A stretch of DNA of 64,000 nt from contig NZ_SDWV01000001.1 of NCBI RefSeq assembly GCF_004137345.1, forward strand, positions 186,001 to 250,000, given 5' to 3'. Every line of letters starts with the position of its first letter. Within the stretch, counting starts at the first letter, position 1. This DNA comes from Nocardioides zhouii. GTDB lineage: Bacteria > Actinomycetota > Actinomycetes > Propionibacteriales > Nocardioidaceae. The translations under genes and the position numbers were made by a program. The notes beneath the pieces were generated by a model. The model worked only from the letters and a program-made list of their open reading frames with translations. It searched no databases and had not been told where the DNA came from. Shown here piece after piece: positions 1 to 11,730 of this stretch.

Positions 1-46
1 GCAGCGACCAGCTCGACCTGGAGGACCTTGTCGGTGGACTCTGCCA

Positions 47-47
<1 letters not shown>
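1..47 (-). CDS. atpC: F1Fo ATP synthase epsilon subunit, N-terminal fragment
   Basis: Only the first 15 codons lie in the window; they read MAESTDKVLQVELVA and continue off the left edge. The ATG overlaps the last base of the atpD stop codon (TGATG), so the two genes are translationally coupled. Position after atpD and the start of a short beta-strand (LQVELVA) fit the epsilon subunit, the central-stalk protein that inhibits ATP hydrolysis. The assignment rests mainly on the universal order of the operon, because the domain itself is outside the window. Confidence 0.8.
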
Positions 48-1507
<1,460 letters not shown>

Positions 1508-2428
1508 TCATTCACTCCCGGCTTGTGCGTCGGCCAGCGCGTTGACGCCACCGACGATCTCGCTGATTTCCTGTGTGATGCCAGCCTGGCGAGCCTGGTT
1601 GGCGATGCGCTTGTACTTCTTGATGAGCTCGTCGGCGTTGTCCGTCGCGGCCTTCATCGCCTTCTGGCGCGCAGCCAGCTCCGAGGCGGCAGCCTGGAGG
1701 AGGGCGAAGAAGATCCGGCTCTGGACGTAGCGCGGCAGCAACGAGTCGAGCACGTCGCTGGGCGAGGGCTCGAACTCGTAGAGCGGCAGCAGGTCGCCCT
1801 CCTCGGGCGGCTCGGTGCCCTCGACGACCTCCAGCGGAAGGAGGCGTACGGCGGTGGGCTCCTGGAGGAGCATCGACCGGAAGCGCGTGTAGACCACGTG
1901 CACCTCGTCGACCGCTGCCACCTCGTCGTCACCCTCCTCGGCGAGGAAGGTCGCGATGAGCGTGGCGCCGATCTCCGCCGCGACGTCGTAGGTCGGCTGG
2001 TCGGAGAAGCCCGTCCATGCCTGCACCACGCGACGCTGGCGGAACTTGAAGTACGCCTCGCCCTTGCGACCCGACGTGTAGAGGTCGACGTCCTTGCCCT
2101 CGCCCTTGAGCTTCTCGACGAGACGCTCGGCCTCCTTGAGCACGCTCGAGGAGTAGGCGCCGGCCAGACCGCGGTCGGAGGTGACGATCAGGACCGCCGC
2201 CTTCCTGGGGTTCTCCGGCTCGACGGTGAGGGCGTGGTCGACGTTGGAGAACGTCGCCACGGCCGACACCGCGCGGGTGAGCTCGCGGGCGTACGGCGCT
2301 GCGGCCTGGGCCCGCTGCTGCGCCTTGATGATGCGGGACGCGGCGATGAGCTCCATGGCACGCGTGATCTTCTTCATCGACTCCGTCGACTTGATCCGCG
2401 CGCGGTACTCGCGTACCGAGAGAGCCAT
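1508..2428 (-). CDS. atpG: F1Fo ATP synthase subunit gamma
   Basis: Central rotor shaft of F1, coupling proton flow through the c-ring to conformational change in the beta subunits. The 306-residue protein opens with the typical N-terminal helix ([20 protein letters not shown]) and ends with the matching C-terminal helix ([19 protein letters not shown]), which together form the coiled-coil shaft. An acidic, proline-rich stretch around residues 205-225 ([19 protein letters not shown]) is an insert of the kind seen in actinobacterial gamma subunits. ATG start at 2428; atpA ends three bases upstream. Confidence 0.97.
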   Translation of the reverse strand: MALSVREYRARIKSTESMKKITRAMELIAASRIIKAQQRAQAAAPYARELTRAVSAVATFSNVDHALTVEPENPRKAAVLIVTSDRGLAGAYSSSVLKEAERLVEKLKGEGKDVDLYTSGRKGEAYFKFRQRRVVQAWTGFSDQPTYDVAAEIGATLIATFLAEEGDDEVAAVDEVHVVYTRFRSMLLQEPTAVRLLPLEVVEGTEPPEEGDLLPLYEFEPSPSDVLDSLLPRYVQSRIFFALLQAAASELAARQKAMKAATDNADELIKKYKRIANQARQAGITQEISEIVGGVNALADAQAGSE

Positions 2429-2431
2429 GCC

Positions 2432-4075
2432 TCAGCCCCGCTTCTGCTTGACGATCTGCTCCTGCTCGACGTCCTCGTCCTCGAGGGCGACGTGCTCTTC
2501 CTTGCCGGCCTTGATGCTCTGGCCGTCGGAGGTCTCGAACTGATCGAGGAAGGAGTCGTAGGCAAGCGCGAGCTGGTCCTCGGTGGAGTCCTCGAACTTC
2601 GAGGTCTCCCGGATGCCCGCGAGGATGCCCTCGTGGCTGCGTCGGAGGTAGTCGAGGAACTCGTTCTCGAAGCGGAGCACGTCGTCGGTGGGCACCTTGT
2701 CCAGGCGACCCGACGTGCCGGTCCACAGCGAGACGGTCATCTCCTCGACCGGATACGGCGAGTACTGCGGCTGCTTGAGCAGCGCCATCAGGCGCTGGCC
2801 GCGGTCCAGCTGCTGGCGCGACGCCGCGTCGAGGTCGGAGGCGAACATCGCGAACGCCTCCATCGCGCGGAACTGCGCCAGGTCGACCTTGAGCGAGCCG
2901 GTGACGGTCTTCATGGCCTTCGTCATCGCCGAGCCACCCACGCGCGAGACCGAGACACCCACGTCGATGGCGGGGCGCTGGTTGGCCGCGAACAGGTCGG
3001 ACTGCAGGAAGATCTGGCCGTCCGTGATCGAGATGACGTTGGTCGGGATGAACGCCGAGACGTCGTTGGCCTTGGTCTCGATGATCGGCAGGCCCGTCAT
3101 CGAGCCCTTGCCCATCTCGTCGGAGAGCTTGGCGCAACGCTCGAGGAGCCGGCTGTGCAGGTAGAACACGTCACCGGGGTAGGCCTCGCGGCCCGGCGGG
3201 CGACGCAGCAGCAGCGACACGGCGCGGTAGGCCTCGGCCTGCTTGGTGAGGTCGTCGAACACGATGAGGACGTGCTTGCCGTCGTACATCCAGTGCTGGC
3301 CGATGGCCGAGCCGGTGTAGGGGGCGAGGTACTTGAAGCCCGCGGAGTCGGACGCCGGGGAGGCCACGATGGTCGTGTACTCGAGAGCGCCGGCCTCCTC
3401 GAGGGCACCGCGCACGGCGGCGATGGTCGAGCCCTTCTGGCCGATCGCGACGTAGATGCAGCGGACCTGCTTGTCCGGGTCGCCGGACTCCCAGTTGGCC
3501 TTCTGGTTGATGATCGTGTCGATCGCGATCGTGGTCTTGCCGGTCGAGCGGTCGCCGATGATGAGCTGGCGCTGGCCGCGGCCGATGGGCGTCAGGGCGT
3601 CGATCGCCTTGATGCCGGTGGCGAGCGGCTCGTGGACCGACTTGCGCACCATCACGCCGGGCGCCTGGATCTCGAGCGCGCGGCGACCCTCGAGCGGGGT
3701 GATCTCGCCGAGGCCGTCGATCGCGGTGCCGAGCGGGTCGACCACGCGGCCGAGGTAGCCGTCGCCGACGGGGACCGAGAGGATCTCGCCCGTACGACGG
3801 ACGACCTGGCCCTCCTCGATCTTGTCGAAGTCACCCAGGACCACGACGCCGACCTCGCGGGTGTCGAGGTTCAGCGCGATGCCGAGCGTGCCGTCCTCGA
3901 ACTCGAGCAGCTCGTTGGCCATGACCGAGGGCAGGCCGCTGACGCGGGCGATGCCGTCGGCAGCCTCCGCGACCGTGCCGACCTCTTCCTTGGCCGCCGA
4001 GTCGGGCTTGTAGTCCGACACGAAGCGCTGAAGCGCGTCCCGGATCTCGTCCGGACGGATGGACAGCTCCGTCAT
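2432..4075 (-). CDS. atpA: F1Fo ATP synthase subunit alpha
   Basis: Non-catalytic nucleotide-binding subunit of the F1 head. The P-loop reads GDRSTGKT (residues 174-181), followed by the usual alpha-subunit core. I chose the ATG at 4075 (547 aa, starting [10 protein letters not shown]). An in-frame GTG at 4084 also exists, but it lies inside the AGGTGA ribosome-binding site that is correctly spaced for the ATG, so the longer form is unlikely. The C-terminus is strongly charged and lysine-rich ([18 protein letters not shown]). Confidence 0.97.
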   Translation of the reverse strand: MTELSIRPDEIRDALQRFVSDYKPDSAAKEEVGTVAEAADGIARVSGLPSVMANELLEFEDGTLGIALNLDTREVGVVVLGDFDKIEEGQVVRRTGEILSVPVGDGYLGRVVDPLGTAIDGLGEITPLEGRRALEIQAPGVMVRKSVHEPLATGIKAIDALTPIGRGQRQLIIGDRSTGKTTIAIDTIINQKANWESGDPDKQVRCIYVAIGQKGSTIAAVRGALEEAGALEYTTIVASPASDSAGFKYLAPYTGSAIGQHWMYDGKHVLIVFDDLTKQAEAYRAVSLLLRRPPGREAYPGDVFYLHSRLLERCAKLSDEMGKGSMTGLPIIETKANDVSAFIPTNVISITDGQIFLQSDLFAANQRPAIDVGVSVSRVGGSAMTKAMKTVTGSLKVDLAQFRAMEAFAMFASDLDAASRQQLDRGQRLMALLKQPQYSPYPVEEMTVSLWTGTSGRLDKVPTDDVLRFENEFLDYLRRSHEGILAGIRETSKFEDSTEDQLALAYDSFLDQFETSDGQSIKAGKEEHVALEDEDVEQEQIVKQKRG

Positions 4076-4138
4076 TTCATTCACCTGTTCTCTGGGTCTG
4101 CTGCTGCTCGAAAAGTTCTGGGATGTTCAGTGGTGGCG

Positions 4139-4932
4139 TCAGCCGGCGAGCCGGCGACCGGCGTCGTCGAGGCGGCTGGAGACCGTCCCGTCGATGACGT
4201 CGTCACCGATCTCGACGCGGATGCCGCCGAGGACGTCGGGGTCGACGATCACGTTGAGGTGCACGTCTCGACCGTAGGTGCGCGCCAGCGCACCGGCCAG
4301 CCGCTGCCGATCGTCGTCGGCGAGGGGACGGGCGACGCGAACGGTCGCCACTCCCTCACCGCGGACCTCGGCCGCGATCTTCTGGTACGCGCCGAGGGCC
4401 ACCGCCACCGTGCGGTGGCTGCCGGACAGCGACTGCTGCACGAGCGCCACCGTGGCGGGAAGCACCTTGTCGCCCAGCAGGCCCTCGACCAGGTCTGCCT
4501 TGTCGGAGCGGCTCCGTGCCGGGTCGGAGAGCGCGTCGCGCAGCTCCGGGTTGGCCTGCACGAGCCGGCCCACCGCGAAGACCTCGTCCTCGAGGCGACC
4601 GGCGTCACCGCCGGTGGAGCGCACCGTGGCCACGACGCCGAGCTGCTCGAGGGCGTCGCTCAGGTCGCGACCCGAGGTCCACCGCTGCGTCACTGCCGTC
4701 GCGATGACCTCGAGGGCCTCCGGGGAGACCTTGTCGGCCAGCACTCCGCGGAGCAGGTCGGCCTTGGCCTCGCCGCGCAGCGACACGTCGGTGGCGACGC
4801 GGCGCAGGCCCGGCTCGGAGCGGAGCAGGTCCGCGGTCCCGAACAGGTCCTGGCCCACCCGGCCCAGGTCGCCGGTGCCCGGAAGCACTGCGGCGGCCGC
4901 GGCGTAGGCGTCTGCGGACGCACCTCGCATCA

Positions 4933-4933
<1 letters not shown>
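4139..4933 (-). CDS. atpH: F1Fo ATP synthase subunit delta
   Basis: Peripheral-stalk subunit that joins subunit b to the top of F1. The 264-residue protein starts with two consecutive ATG codons (4933 and 4930); the first overlaps the atpF stop codon by one base. Sequence is typical of long actinobacterial delta subunits, with an N-terminal helical bundle and a conserved C-terminal region including VIVDPDVLGGIRVEIGDDVI. Unlike mycobacteria, where b and delta are fused, this organism keeps atpF and atpH as separate overlapping genes. Confidence 0.95.
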
Positions 4934-5523
<590 letters not shown>

Positions 5524-5543
5524 CTAGGTCTGGAGGGCCAGCG

Positions 5544-5762
5544 TCAGTTGAGGACGAACGCGAGGGCGATACCGATGATCGCGAGCGCCTCGGCGAGCGC
5601 GAAGCCCAGGATGGCGATCGACTGCAGGCGGCCCTGGGCCTCCGGCTGACGGGCGACACCGGAGATGTAGGCCGCGAAGATCAGGCCGATACCGATACCG
5701 GGGCCGATGGCCGCCAGGCCGTAGCCGATCATGTTGAGCGAGCCGTTGAGTTCACCGTTCAC
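5544..5762 (-). CDS. atpE: F1Fo ATP synthase subunit c
   Basis: Proteolipid forming the rotating c-ring of Fo. The 72-residue protein is a two-helix hairpin with the polar loop RQP (residues 38-40) and the ion-carrying carboxylate Glu58 in helix 2 ([10 protein letters not shown]). The surroundings of Glu58 look proton-type rather than sodium-type. The start is GTG at 5762, with AAGGA about eight bases upstream; an internal ATG at residue 11 would remove most of the N-terminal tail. It is followed after 29 bp by atpF. Confidence 0.96.
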   Translation of the reverse strand: MNGELNGSLNMIGYGLAAIGPGIGIGLIFAAYISGVARQPEAQGRLQSIAILGFALAEALAIIGIALAFVLN

Positions 5763-5838
5763 GGTGAGTTCCTTTCGTTCGGTACTACTTCAGGTGTTGG
5801 TGGTGCAGACAAGGGGTCGAGCAGGTCGTACGGGTGGA

Positions 5839-6639
5839 TCAGTGCTCGTCGGCGAGTGCACCGGAGATGTACATCGCGTTGAGCAGGGTGAAGACGTAGG
5901 CCTGGAGGAACTGCACCAGGAGCTCGAGGAACGAGATCGCGATCGCCAGCACCCAGGCCAGCGGACCGGCGACGTAGCCGACGCCGCCGTACTCGAGCAG
6001 GAAGAGGCCGCCGGTCGAGAACAGGATCAGCAGCAGGTGGCCGGCGAACATGTTGGCGAAGAGTCGCAGCGCCAGCGTGGCGGGGCGGACGAGGATGTTG
6101 GAGAAGAACTCCAGCGGCACCAGCAGCGGGTACATCGCCGGGCTCACGCCGGACGGCACGCTCTGCAGCTTGAGGTAGCCCAGCAGGCCGTGCTTGTGGA
6201 TGCCCACCCCGTTGTAGATGACCCAGCTCAGACCGGCGAGCGCGTAGGCCATCGAGGCCCGCGAGAAGGTCGGGAACTGGATCGCCGGGATCGAGGCGAA
6301 GGCGTTGTTGACCAGCAGGAAGAAGAAGATCGTCACCAGGTAGGGGACGAACCGGGCGAAGTCCTTGCTGCCGATGATGTCGCGGCCGATCGAGTTGCGG
6401 ACCATGCCGTAGGCGGCCTCGCCGGCGAACTGGAGGCGACCGGGCACCAGGGTGGCGCGGCGGGCGGCGGCGTAGAAGAACACGAAGACGACGAGCGCAC
6501 CGAGCAGCAGCTGGACCATGGGCTTGGTGACCGCGAGACCACCGAGGTGGAACAGCGGGACCTCACTGAAGTCGAAGCTGTTGGGGCCGGGGGCGAGGAA
6601 CTCGCCGCCGCCGGACTCAGCCATCGTGATGCCGAACAT
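5839..6639 (-). CDS. atpB: F1Fo ATP synthase subunit a
   Basis: Stator membrane subunit forming the proton half-channels against the c-ring. The 266-residue protein has several hydrophobic helices and the essential arginine at residue 192 (LRLFANMFAGH). ATG at 6639; a second in-frame ATG at 6624 (MAESGGG) is possible, though AGGAG upstream of 6639 favours the longer form. A 76-bp non-coding spacer separates it from atpE; I see no clear hairpin or operator there. Confidence 0.97.
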   Translation of the reverse strand: MFGITMAESGGGEFLAPGPNSFDFSEVPLFHLGGLAVTKPMVQLLLGALVVFVFFYAAARRATLVPGRLQFAGEAAYGMVRNSIGRDIIGSKDFARFVPYLVTIFFFLLVNNAFASIPAIQFPTFSRASMAYALAGLSWVIYNGVGIHKHGLLGYLKLQSVPSGVSPAMYPLLVPLEFFSNILVRPATLALRLFANMFAGHLLLILFSTGGLFLLEYGGVGYVAGPLAWVLAIAISFLELLVQFLQAYVFTLLNAMYISGALADEH

Positions 6640-6643
6640 CGAG

Positions 6644-6925
6644 TCAGTCTCCTACTGGCTTGTCTTGACTTGCGCTTGCCTTGTTGAACCGGGCCCACGT
6701 CATGTAGATCCCGAACCCCGCACCGATGAGGATGCCGATCGCCACGAGGAAGGTCGTTCCGAGCCAGCGATCGAGAGCCCAGCCCGCCAGCCCGTAGAAA
6801 GCAACACCGGAGACGACGTAGCCGAAGGCGTGCCAGGGGTCGCCCTTGGGGGTGTCGTCGGGTGAGGCCGTCGGGGGAAGCTGTCGAGCCATCGCGCCCC
6901 GCACACTAGCAGCGGAATCGGTCAT
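6644..6925 (-). CDS. AtpZ/AtpI-type small membrane protein
   Basis: A 93-residue protein with two hydrophobic helices separated by a short arginine/tryptophan-containing turn (GWALDRWLG). This is the pattern of the ATPase_gene1 (AtpZ/AtpI-like) family, whose members help c-ring assembly or magnesium supply for Fo. The start codon overlaps the stop of the upstream gene by four bases (ATGA), and the stop lies four bases before the atpB start, so it is tightly coupled to the ATP synthase operon. The family call comes from size, topology and context rather than a strong motif. Confidence 0.75.
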   Translation of the reverse strand: MTDSAASVRGAMARQLPPTASPDDTPKGDPWHAFGYVVSGVAFYGLAGWALDRWLGTTFLVAIGILIGAGFGIYMTWARFNKASASQDKPVGD

Positions 6926-7389
6926 CGCTCACCCCCGGGGTGATCGACCGTCTCGACGGCGACGGACGTGTCGTAGACCGGGATCCGCTGACGGGTGGCG
7001 GCGACCATCTGACCCACGACCCAGGTCAGCGTGACCGCGATGACGGCCGCGGCGAACCAGCCGCGGGACAGCGTCCCGGCGCTCAGGTCGGCACCGTCGA
7101 TGGCCGCGACGACGAGCGCCAGGACCAGGAGCTGGAGCACGTACGTCATCAACGCCACGAGCAGCGAGGCACCCGGCAGGAGCCGGGCCACGAAGCCGAC
7201 CACGGCGACGCCGAGGGCGAACACGGCCAGCGTCAGCACTCCCCCGACCGCGACGCCGACGACGCCGGGACGACCGCTCACCAGGGTGGCGACGACGATC
7301 AGGAGGACCACCATCACCGCACCCGAGACCACGGCACCGAGGAGCGGCGACAACCCGTTGCGGGGGCCTGTCTTCGACTCGGTCGTCAT
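6922..7389 (-). CDS. Polytopic membrane protein heading the atp operon (AtpI-like)
   Basis: A 155-residue protein with four predicted transmembrane helices and a short cytoplasmic tail. It has the position and topology of the poorly conserved AtpI protein of actinobacteria, thought to act as an assembly factor for the c-ring. It overlaps the next gene by four bases (ATGA). It is probably the first gene of the atp transcript: the preceding gene on the strand ends 73 bp upstream, and that spacer shows no clear terminator. Function is inferred from context only. Confidence 0.65.
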   Translation of the reverse strand: MTTESKTGPRNGLSPLLGAVVSGAVMVVLLIVVATLVSGRPGVVGVAVGGVLTLAVFALGVAVVGFVARLLPGASLLVALMTYVLQLLVLALVVAAIDGADLSAGTLSRGWFAAAVIAVTLTWVVGQMVAATRQRIPVYDTSVAVETVDHPGGER

Positions 7390-7462
7390 GGCGGCGGCCT
7401 GTCTCTCAGAGGTCTGGGTGACTGCTCGTGAAAACTATCACAAAGTCCTCGGAGGCCTCCAC

Positions 7463-8698
7463 TCAGGTGCCGGGATACCCCTGGACCGACCGGTCGACGG
7501 GCTCGTCCACGGGTTCGAGGAGCGGTTCGTCGGCCTCGTCGGTGCGTCCCTCGATCGCGGCGTTCTCGCGGAGCCCGGTGTCCCCCAGCCCGGTCTTGCG
7601 CGGCCGCTGGACGCGCGGCAGCACGAAGGTCAGCGCGATGGTGAGCGCGAGCATCGAGCCCAGGCTCCACCAGACCCACGCGTCGTCGAACAGGCTCACG
7701 ATCACGGCGCCGGCCGCGATGGTGAACGCCCAGAGCCACATGATGATGACGGCGCGGCGCTGGGAGTGGCCGATCTCGAGGAGCCGGTGGTGGAGGTGCT
7801 GCTTGTCGGCACTCATCGGTGAGCGACCCGCGCGTGTTCGTCGTACGACCGCCAGCACGAGGTCGACGATCGGCACCATCAGCAGCGAGATGGGCAGCAG
7901 CACCGGCAGAACGGTGACGAAGAAGCTGTTGCCCGCCGAGGTCGGCATCCCGAAGAACTGGCCGGTGAGCGTGAGCGCGCTCGCGGAGAGCACCAGGCCG
8001 ATCAGCATCGACCCGGAGTCGCCCATGAAGAGACGAGCGGGATGGAAGTTGTGCGGGAGGAACCCGGTGCACGCGCCGGCCAGGGCCACGCTCAGCAGGG
8101 CGCCGGTGGTGGCCAGGGTCAGCTTGTTGTCGGCCGACAGCTGGTAGCAGTAGACGAAGAAGGCAGCGGCCCCGATGCCGACCACGCCCGCCGCGAGCCC
8201 GTCGAGGCCGTCGACGAAGTTGACCGCGTTCATCGTGCCGATGACCAGCACCAGGGTCAGGATCGCGCCCTGGGCGTCGCCGAGGGAGTAGTAGGTGCCG
8301 TCGGTGCCGGGGAAGTAGTAGAACCGCACGCCCTGGGAGACCAGCAGGCCGGCGGCCAGCACCTGGCCGCCGAGCTTGGTGAGGGCGTCGAGCTCGAAGA
8401 TGTCGTCGATCACCCCGACGGCGCACACGAGCGCTCCGGCGAGGAGCACCACGCCGGCGTCGTCGAAGACGAACTCGTCGCTGCCGGAGAGGAAGGGCAG
8501 CTGCTGGGCGACGAGGTACGCCGCGATGAGGCCGCCGAGCATCGCCAGCCCACCGAGGTACGGGATCGGCTCGGCGTGGACGTCGCGGTCGCGCACCGCC
8601 GCCACGGCTCCGGTGCGCAGGGCGATCTCGCGGGCGACGACCGTGAGGAGGTAGGTCACCGACAGGGCGACCAGGAAGACGAGGAGGTACTCCCGCAC
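7463..8698 (-). CDS. Undecaprenyl-phosphate sugar-1-phosphate transferase (WecA/TagO type)
   Basis: Integral membrane enzyme of the MraY/WecA family that moves a sugar-1-phosphate, usually GlcNAc-1-P, from UDP-sugar onto undecaprenyl phosphate, starting cell-wall polymer synthesis. The 411-residue form starting at GTG 8698 gives a clean N-terminal transmembrane helix. Motifs seen are GVIDDIFELDALTK (about 95-108) and NFVDGLDGLAAG (160-171), the Asp-rich loops that bind magnesium and lipid carrier. Two bases separate it from the sua5 stop. The long hydrophilic C-terminal tail is not conserved in the family. In mycobacteria the equivalent gene (wecA/rfe) is also beside the atp operon. Confidence 0.9.
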   Translation of the reverse strand: MREYLLVFLVALSVTYLLTVVAREIALRTGAVAAVRDRDVHAEPIPYLGGLAMLGGLIAAYLVAQQLPFLSGSDEFVFDDAGVVLLAGALVCAVGVIDDIFELDALTKLGGQVLAAGLLVSQGVRFYYFPGTDGTYYSLGDAQGAILTLVLVIGTMNAVNFVDGLDGLAAGVVGIGAAAFFVYCYQLSADNKLTLATTGALLSVALAGACTGFLPHNFHPARLFMGDSGSMLIGLVLSASALTLTGQFFGMPTSAGNSFFVTVLPVLLPISLLMVPIVDLVLAVVRRTRAGRSPMSADKQHLHHRLLEIGHSQRRAVIIMWLWAFTIAAGAVIVSLFDDAWVWWSLGSMLALTIALTFVLPRVQRPRKTGLGDTGLRENAAIEGRTDEADEPLLEPVDEPVDRSVQGYPGT

Positions 8699-8700
8699 CG

Positions 8701-9366
8701 TCAGCCCTCGTCCGTCAGCACGACGCCATGCTCCTCGATCGCCGCGTTGAGGCGGTCGAGCGAGAGGGCGCCGAGCCGCAGGACACGTCCCTCGGGGACG
8801 GTGACGTCGATGATCGTGGAGGCCTCGCCGCCCGGCGAGGTGCCGGCGTCGACGATGACCGCCACGACGTCGCCGAGCATCTCCTCGGCCGCGTCGGCGT
8901 CGGTGGCGGCCGGGCGACCGGTGAGGTTGGCCGAGGACACGGCGAGCGGGCCGGTGCGCTCGAGCACGGCCAGCGCCACCTCGTCGTCGGGCATCCGGAC
9001 CGCGACGGTGCCGCGTGTCTCCCCCAGGTCCCACACGAGCGAGGCCTGCTGGTGGCAGACGAGGGTCAGCGGACCCGGCCAGAACTCCTCGACGAGGGTG
9101 CGGGCCCACGTGGGGACGCCCTCGGTGAGCGCGTCGAGCGTGGTGGCGGACGAGATCAGCACCGGCGGCGGCATGGCGCGGCCGCGGCCCTTGGCCTCCA
9201 GCAGGCCGCGGACGGCGTCGGCGGAGAAGGCGTCGGCGGCGATCCCGTAGACGGTGTCGGTCGGGATGACGACCAGGTCGCCGCGTCGTACGGCGCCGGC
9301 GGCAGCGGTCACCGCTGCCTCGCGCTCGTCCTCGGTCGAGGTCGTAAACCTGTCCACGTCGCTCAT
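8701..9366 (-). CDS. L-threonylcarbamoyladenylate synthase (TsaC/Sua5/YrdC)
   Basis: Makes threonylcarbamoyl-AMP from threonine, bicarbonate and ATP, the first step of the t6A37 modification in ANN-decoding tRNAs. The 221-residue protein carries the YrdC signature PTDTVYGIAADA (35-46), the internal PLAVSSANLTG segment and a C-terminal STIIDVT motif that binds threonine and ATP. ATG at 9366 overlaps the prmC stop by four bases. It lacks the extra Sua5 C-terminal domain, so it is the short TsaC form. The next gene on the strand, wecA-like, starts just after its stop. Confidence 0.92.
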   Translation of the reverse strand: MSDVDRFTTSTEDEREAAVTAAAGAVRRGDLVVIPTDTVYGIAADAFSADAVRGLLEAKGRGRAMPPPVLISSATTLDALTEGVPTWARTLVEEFWPGPLTLVCHQQASLVWDLGETRGTVAVRMPDDEVALAVLERTGPLAVSSANLTGRPAATDADAAEEMLGDVVAVIVDAGTSPGGEASTIIDVTVPEGRVLRLGALSLDRLNAAIEEHGVVLTDEG

Positions 9367-10205
9367 CGTGCCAGTCGTGCGGTCACGTAGCGTGCCCGAC
9401 CCGCGAGGTCGCGGTGGTCGGCCACGTCGCGCCACCGCCCGGTGGCCGCGAAGACCTCGGGCGCGGACTCCCCCTGCACGTCCGCGTGCTCGGCGCCGAC
9501 CACTCCCCCGGGGCGCAGCAGCAGGGCGGCGCGCTGCTCGAGCACGCGGATGGCGTCGAGGCCGTCCTGGCCGGAGAAGAGGGCGAGGTGCGGGTCGTGG
9601 TCGCGGGCCTCTGCGGCCACGGACTCCCAGGCCTCGAGCGGGATGTAGGGCGGGTTGCACACGACGACGTCGACGGTGCCGACCAGGTCGTCGAAGGCGG
9701 TGGCCAGGTCGCCGTGGCGCAGGTCCACGCCGGTGCCGGCGAGGTTGCGCTCCGCCCAGGCGAGGGCGCCCTCGTCGAGCTCGACGGCGTGGACGTCGGC
9801 GCCGGGGACCTCGTCGGCGATCGCCCGGGCGATCGCGCCCGAGCCGGTGCAGAGGTCGACGACGACGGCCGGGCGGCCCAGCGCGAGGGCGGCGTCGATG
9901 GCCCAGCCGGCCAGCAGCTCGGTCTCGGGACGGGGCACGAAGACCCCGGGACCGACGGCCAGCTCGACGTGGCGGAAGGCGGCGCTGCCGGTCAGGTGCT
10001 GGAGCGGCTCACGCGCGGCGCGGCGCGCCACGAGGGCGGCGTACGTCTCGTGCTGCGCGGGCTCGAGGTCATCGACGAGCGGCAGCCGGCCCAGCCCGAC
10101 GTCGAGGACGTGTGCGAGCAGGAGGTCGGCGTCGCGCTCGGGCGAGGCGACGCCGGCGTCGCGGAGGCGGGCGGCTGCCTCGCGGCGTGCCGCGCTGGAC
10201 CGCAC
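9363..10205 (-). CDS. prmC: Peptide chain release factor N5-glutamine methyltransferase
   Basis: Methylates the glutamine of the GGQ motif in release factors using S-adenosylmethionine. The 280-residue protein has the N-terminal helical domain and a Rossmann methyltransferase domain with the SAM-binding motif DLCTGSGAIA (117-126) and the catalytic NPPY tetrapeptide (184-187). GTG start at 10205 directly abuts the stop of prfA, its substrate gene, a coupling widely conserved in bacteria. It overlaps the following sua5-type gene by four bases. Confidence 0.95.
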   Translation of the reverse strand: MRSSAARREAAARLRDAGVASPERDADLLLAHVLDVGLGRLPLVDDLEPAQHETYAALVARRAAREPLQHLTGSAAFRHVELAVGPGVFVPRPETELLAGWAIDAALALGRPAVVVDLCTGSGAIARAIADEVPGADVHAVELDEGALAWAERNLAGTGVDLRHGDLATAFDDLVGTVDVVVCNPPYIPLEAWESVAAEARDHDPHLALFSGQDGLDAIRVLEQRAALLLRPGGVVGAEHADVQGESAPEVFAATGRWRDVADHRDLAGRARYVTARLAR

Positions 10206-11279
10206 TCAGGACTCCAGTGCCGCGAGGCGGGCCGCCATGTCGGTCTCGACGCACGAGTCGAGCACCGGCTGGAGGTCGCCGTCGAGCACCTGGTCGAGGT
10301 TGTAGGACTTGTAGCCCGTCCGGTGGTCGGAGATCCGGTTCTCGGGGAAGTTGTAGGTGCGGATCCGCTCGGAGCGGTCGACCGTGCGCACCTGCGAGCG
10401 CCGGGCGTCGCTCGCCTCGGCGTCGGCGGCGTCCTGCGCGGCCTGGAGCAGCCGCGAGCGCAGGATCCGCATCGCCGACTCCTTGTTCTGCAGCTGACTC
10501 TTCTCGTTCTGGCAGCTCGCCACGATCCCGGTCGGCACGTGGGTGATCCTCACCGCCGAGTCGGTGGTGTTGACGCTCTGCCCGCCGGGCCCGCTGGAGC
10601 GGTAGACGTCGATGCGCAGGTCGTTGTCGTCGATGGTCACGTCGACCGGCTCGGCCTCGGGCGAGACGAGGACCCCGGCCGCGGAGGTGTGCACGCGGCC
10701 CTGCGACTCGGTGACGGGCACCCGCTGGACGCGGTGCACGCCACCCTCGAACTTCAGGAGGGCGTACGGCGCCTGGCCGGGCTCGACGGTGCCCCGCGCC
10801 TTGACGGCCGCCGTCACGGACTTGTAGCCGCCCAGGTCGGACTCGGTCGCGTCGAGGATCTCCACGGTCCACCCGCGGGTCTCGGCGAAGCGGGCGTACA
10901 TCCGGAGCAGGTCGCCGGCGAACAGGGCCGACTCCTCGCCGCCCTCGCCCGACTTGATCTCCAGGAGCGCGTCCTTGCCGTCCGCGGCGTCGCGCGGCAC
11001 CAGGAGCCGGCGGAGCCGCTCGCTGGCCACCTCGCGGCGTACGGCGAGCTCGTCGGCCTCCTGCGCGAAGGCAGCGTCCTCCGACGCGAGCTCACGGGCC
11101 GCCTCGATGTCGTCGCCGAGCTGGAGCCAGTCCTGCCAGGTCGTGACGACGGCGGTCAGCTCGGCGTAGCGCTGGTTGAGCTCCTTGGCCAGGCGCTGGT
11201 CGGCGTGCGTCTCGGGGAGCGCCAGTCGCTGCTCGATCTCGGCGTGCTCCTGGCGCATGCCTTCGACGGCCTCGAACAT
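10206..11279 (-). CDS. prfA: Peptide chain release factor 1
   Basis: Recognises UAA and UAG in the ribosomal A site and triggers peptidyl-tRNA hydrolysis. The 357-residue protein carries the stop-codon-reading tripeptide as PVT (188-190, within [12 protein letters not shown]) and the catalytic GGQ (232-234, in [14 protein letters not shown]). ATG at 11279 gives the normal N-terminus; an upstream extension is open but would run through the terminator region and is not credible. prmC follows with no spacer, so the methylase and its substrate are made together. Confidence 0.96.
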   Translation of the reverse strand: MFEAVEGMRQEHAEIEQRLALPETHADQRLAKELNQRYAELTAVVTTWQDWLQLGDDIEAARELASEDAAFAQEADELAVRREVASERLRRLLVPRDAADGKDALLEIKSGEGGEESALFAGDLLRMYARFAETRGWTVEILDATESDLGGYKSVTAAVKARGTVEPGQAPYALLKFEGGVHRVQRVPVTESQGRVHTSAAGVLVSPEAEPVDVTIDDNDLRIDVYRSSGPGGQSVNTTDSAVRITHVPTGIVASCQNEKSQLQNKESAMRILRSRLLQAAQDAADAEASDARRSQVRTVDRSERIRTYNFPENRISDHRTGYKSYNLDQVLDGDLQPVLDSCVETDMAARLAALES

Positions 11280-11320
11280 CCGACTCCCTCTCGATTCCCC
11301 CAGCGGTTGGACAGACGACA

Positions 11321-11359
11321 AGGCGCCGGCCACCCGCACGGAGCGGGCGACCGGCGCCT
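11321..11359 (-). terminator. Strong hairpin between rpmE and prfA
   Basis: A 9-bp perfect stem (AGGCGCCGG paired with CCGGCGCCT) encloses a second 5-bp stem (CCCGC/GCGGG) with a 5-base loop. It lies nine bases after the rpmE stop codon when read on the minus strand and is followed by TTGTCGTC, only a weak U-tract. It is most likely an intrinsic-type terminator or attenuator for the rho-rpmE transcript ahead of prfA. Confidence 0.7.
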
Positions 11360-11367
11360 GACGTGGA

Positions 11368-11601
11368 CTACTTGCTCTCGGCCTTCTCGGCCGGGGCCTT
11401 CTTGGCGTAGCGCGCCTCGAAGCGGGCGACGCGGCCACCGGTGTCGAGGATCTTCTGCTTGCCGGTGTAGAACGGGTGGCACTGCGAGCAGACGTCGGCG
11501 TGGATCGAGCCGGAGGTCGCGGTGCTACGGGTGGTGAACGACGCACCGCACGTGCAGGTGACGGCGGTCTCGACGTAGTCGGGGTGAGTGTCCTTCTTCA
11601 T
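11368..11601 (-). CDS. rpmE: 50S ribosomal protein L31 (zinc-binding type)
   Basis: A 77-residue ribosomal large-subunit protein at the subunit bridge. It has the zinc-ribbon cysteines of the C+ form (CTCG at 16-19 and CSQCH at 38-42), then the conserved HPFYTGKQK segment. A basic, alanine/lysine-rich tail ([11 protein letters not shown]) is the actinobacterial extension. Cysteine-containing L31 is usually the zinc-replete paralogue; a zinc-independent copy elsewhere is possible. It lies between rho and prfA, as in most actinobacteria, and is followed by a strong hairpin. Confidence 0.96.
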   Translation of the reverse strand: MKKDTHPDYVETAVTCTCGASFTTRSTATSGSIHADVCSQCHPFYTGKQKILDTGGRVARFEARYAKKAPAEKAESK

Positions 11602-11730
11602 GGTGTCCTCTCAGGTGTTCCGGGTCGTCCGCGTGGATCGCAACTGACGTGAACCGGAACCGACGCACAAGTGTGCCACCGCTCTCAACGCCGGCGCCAA
11701 TCCGGCCATTCCCCCCGACGCCGACCCGGC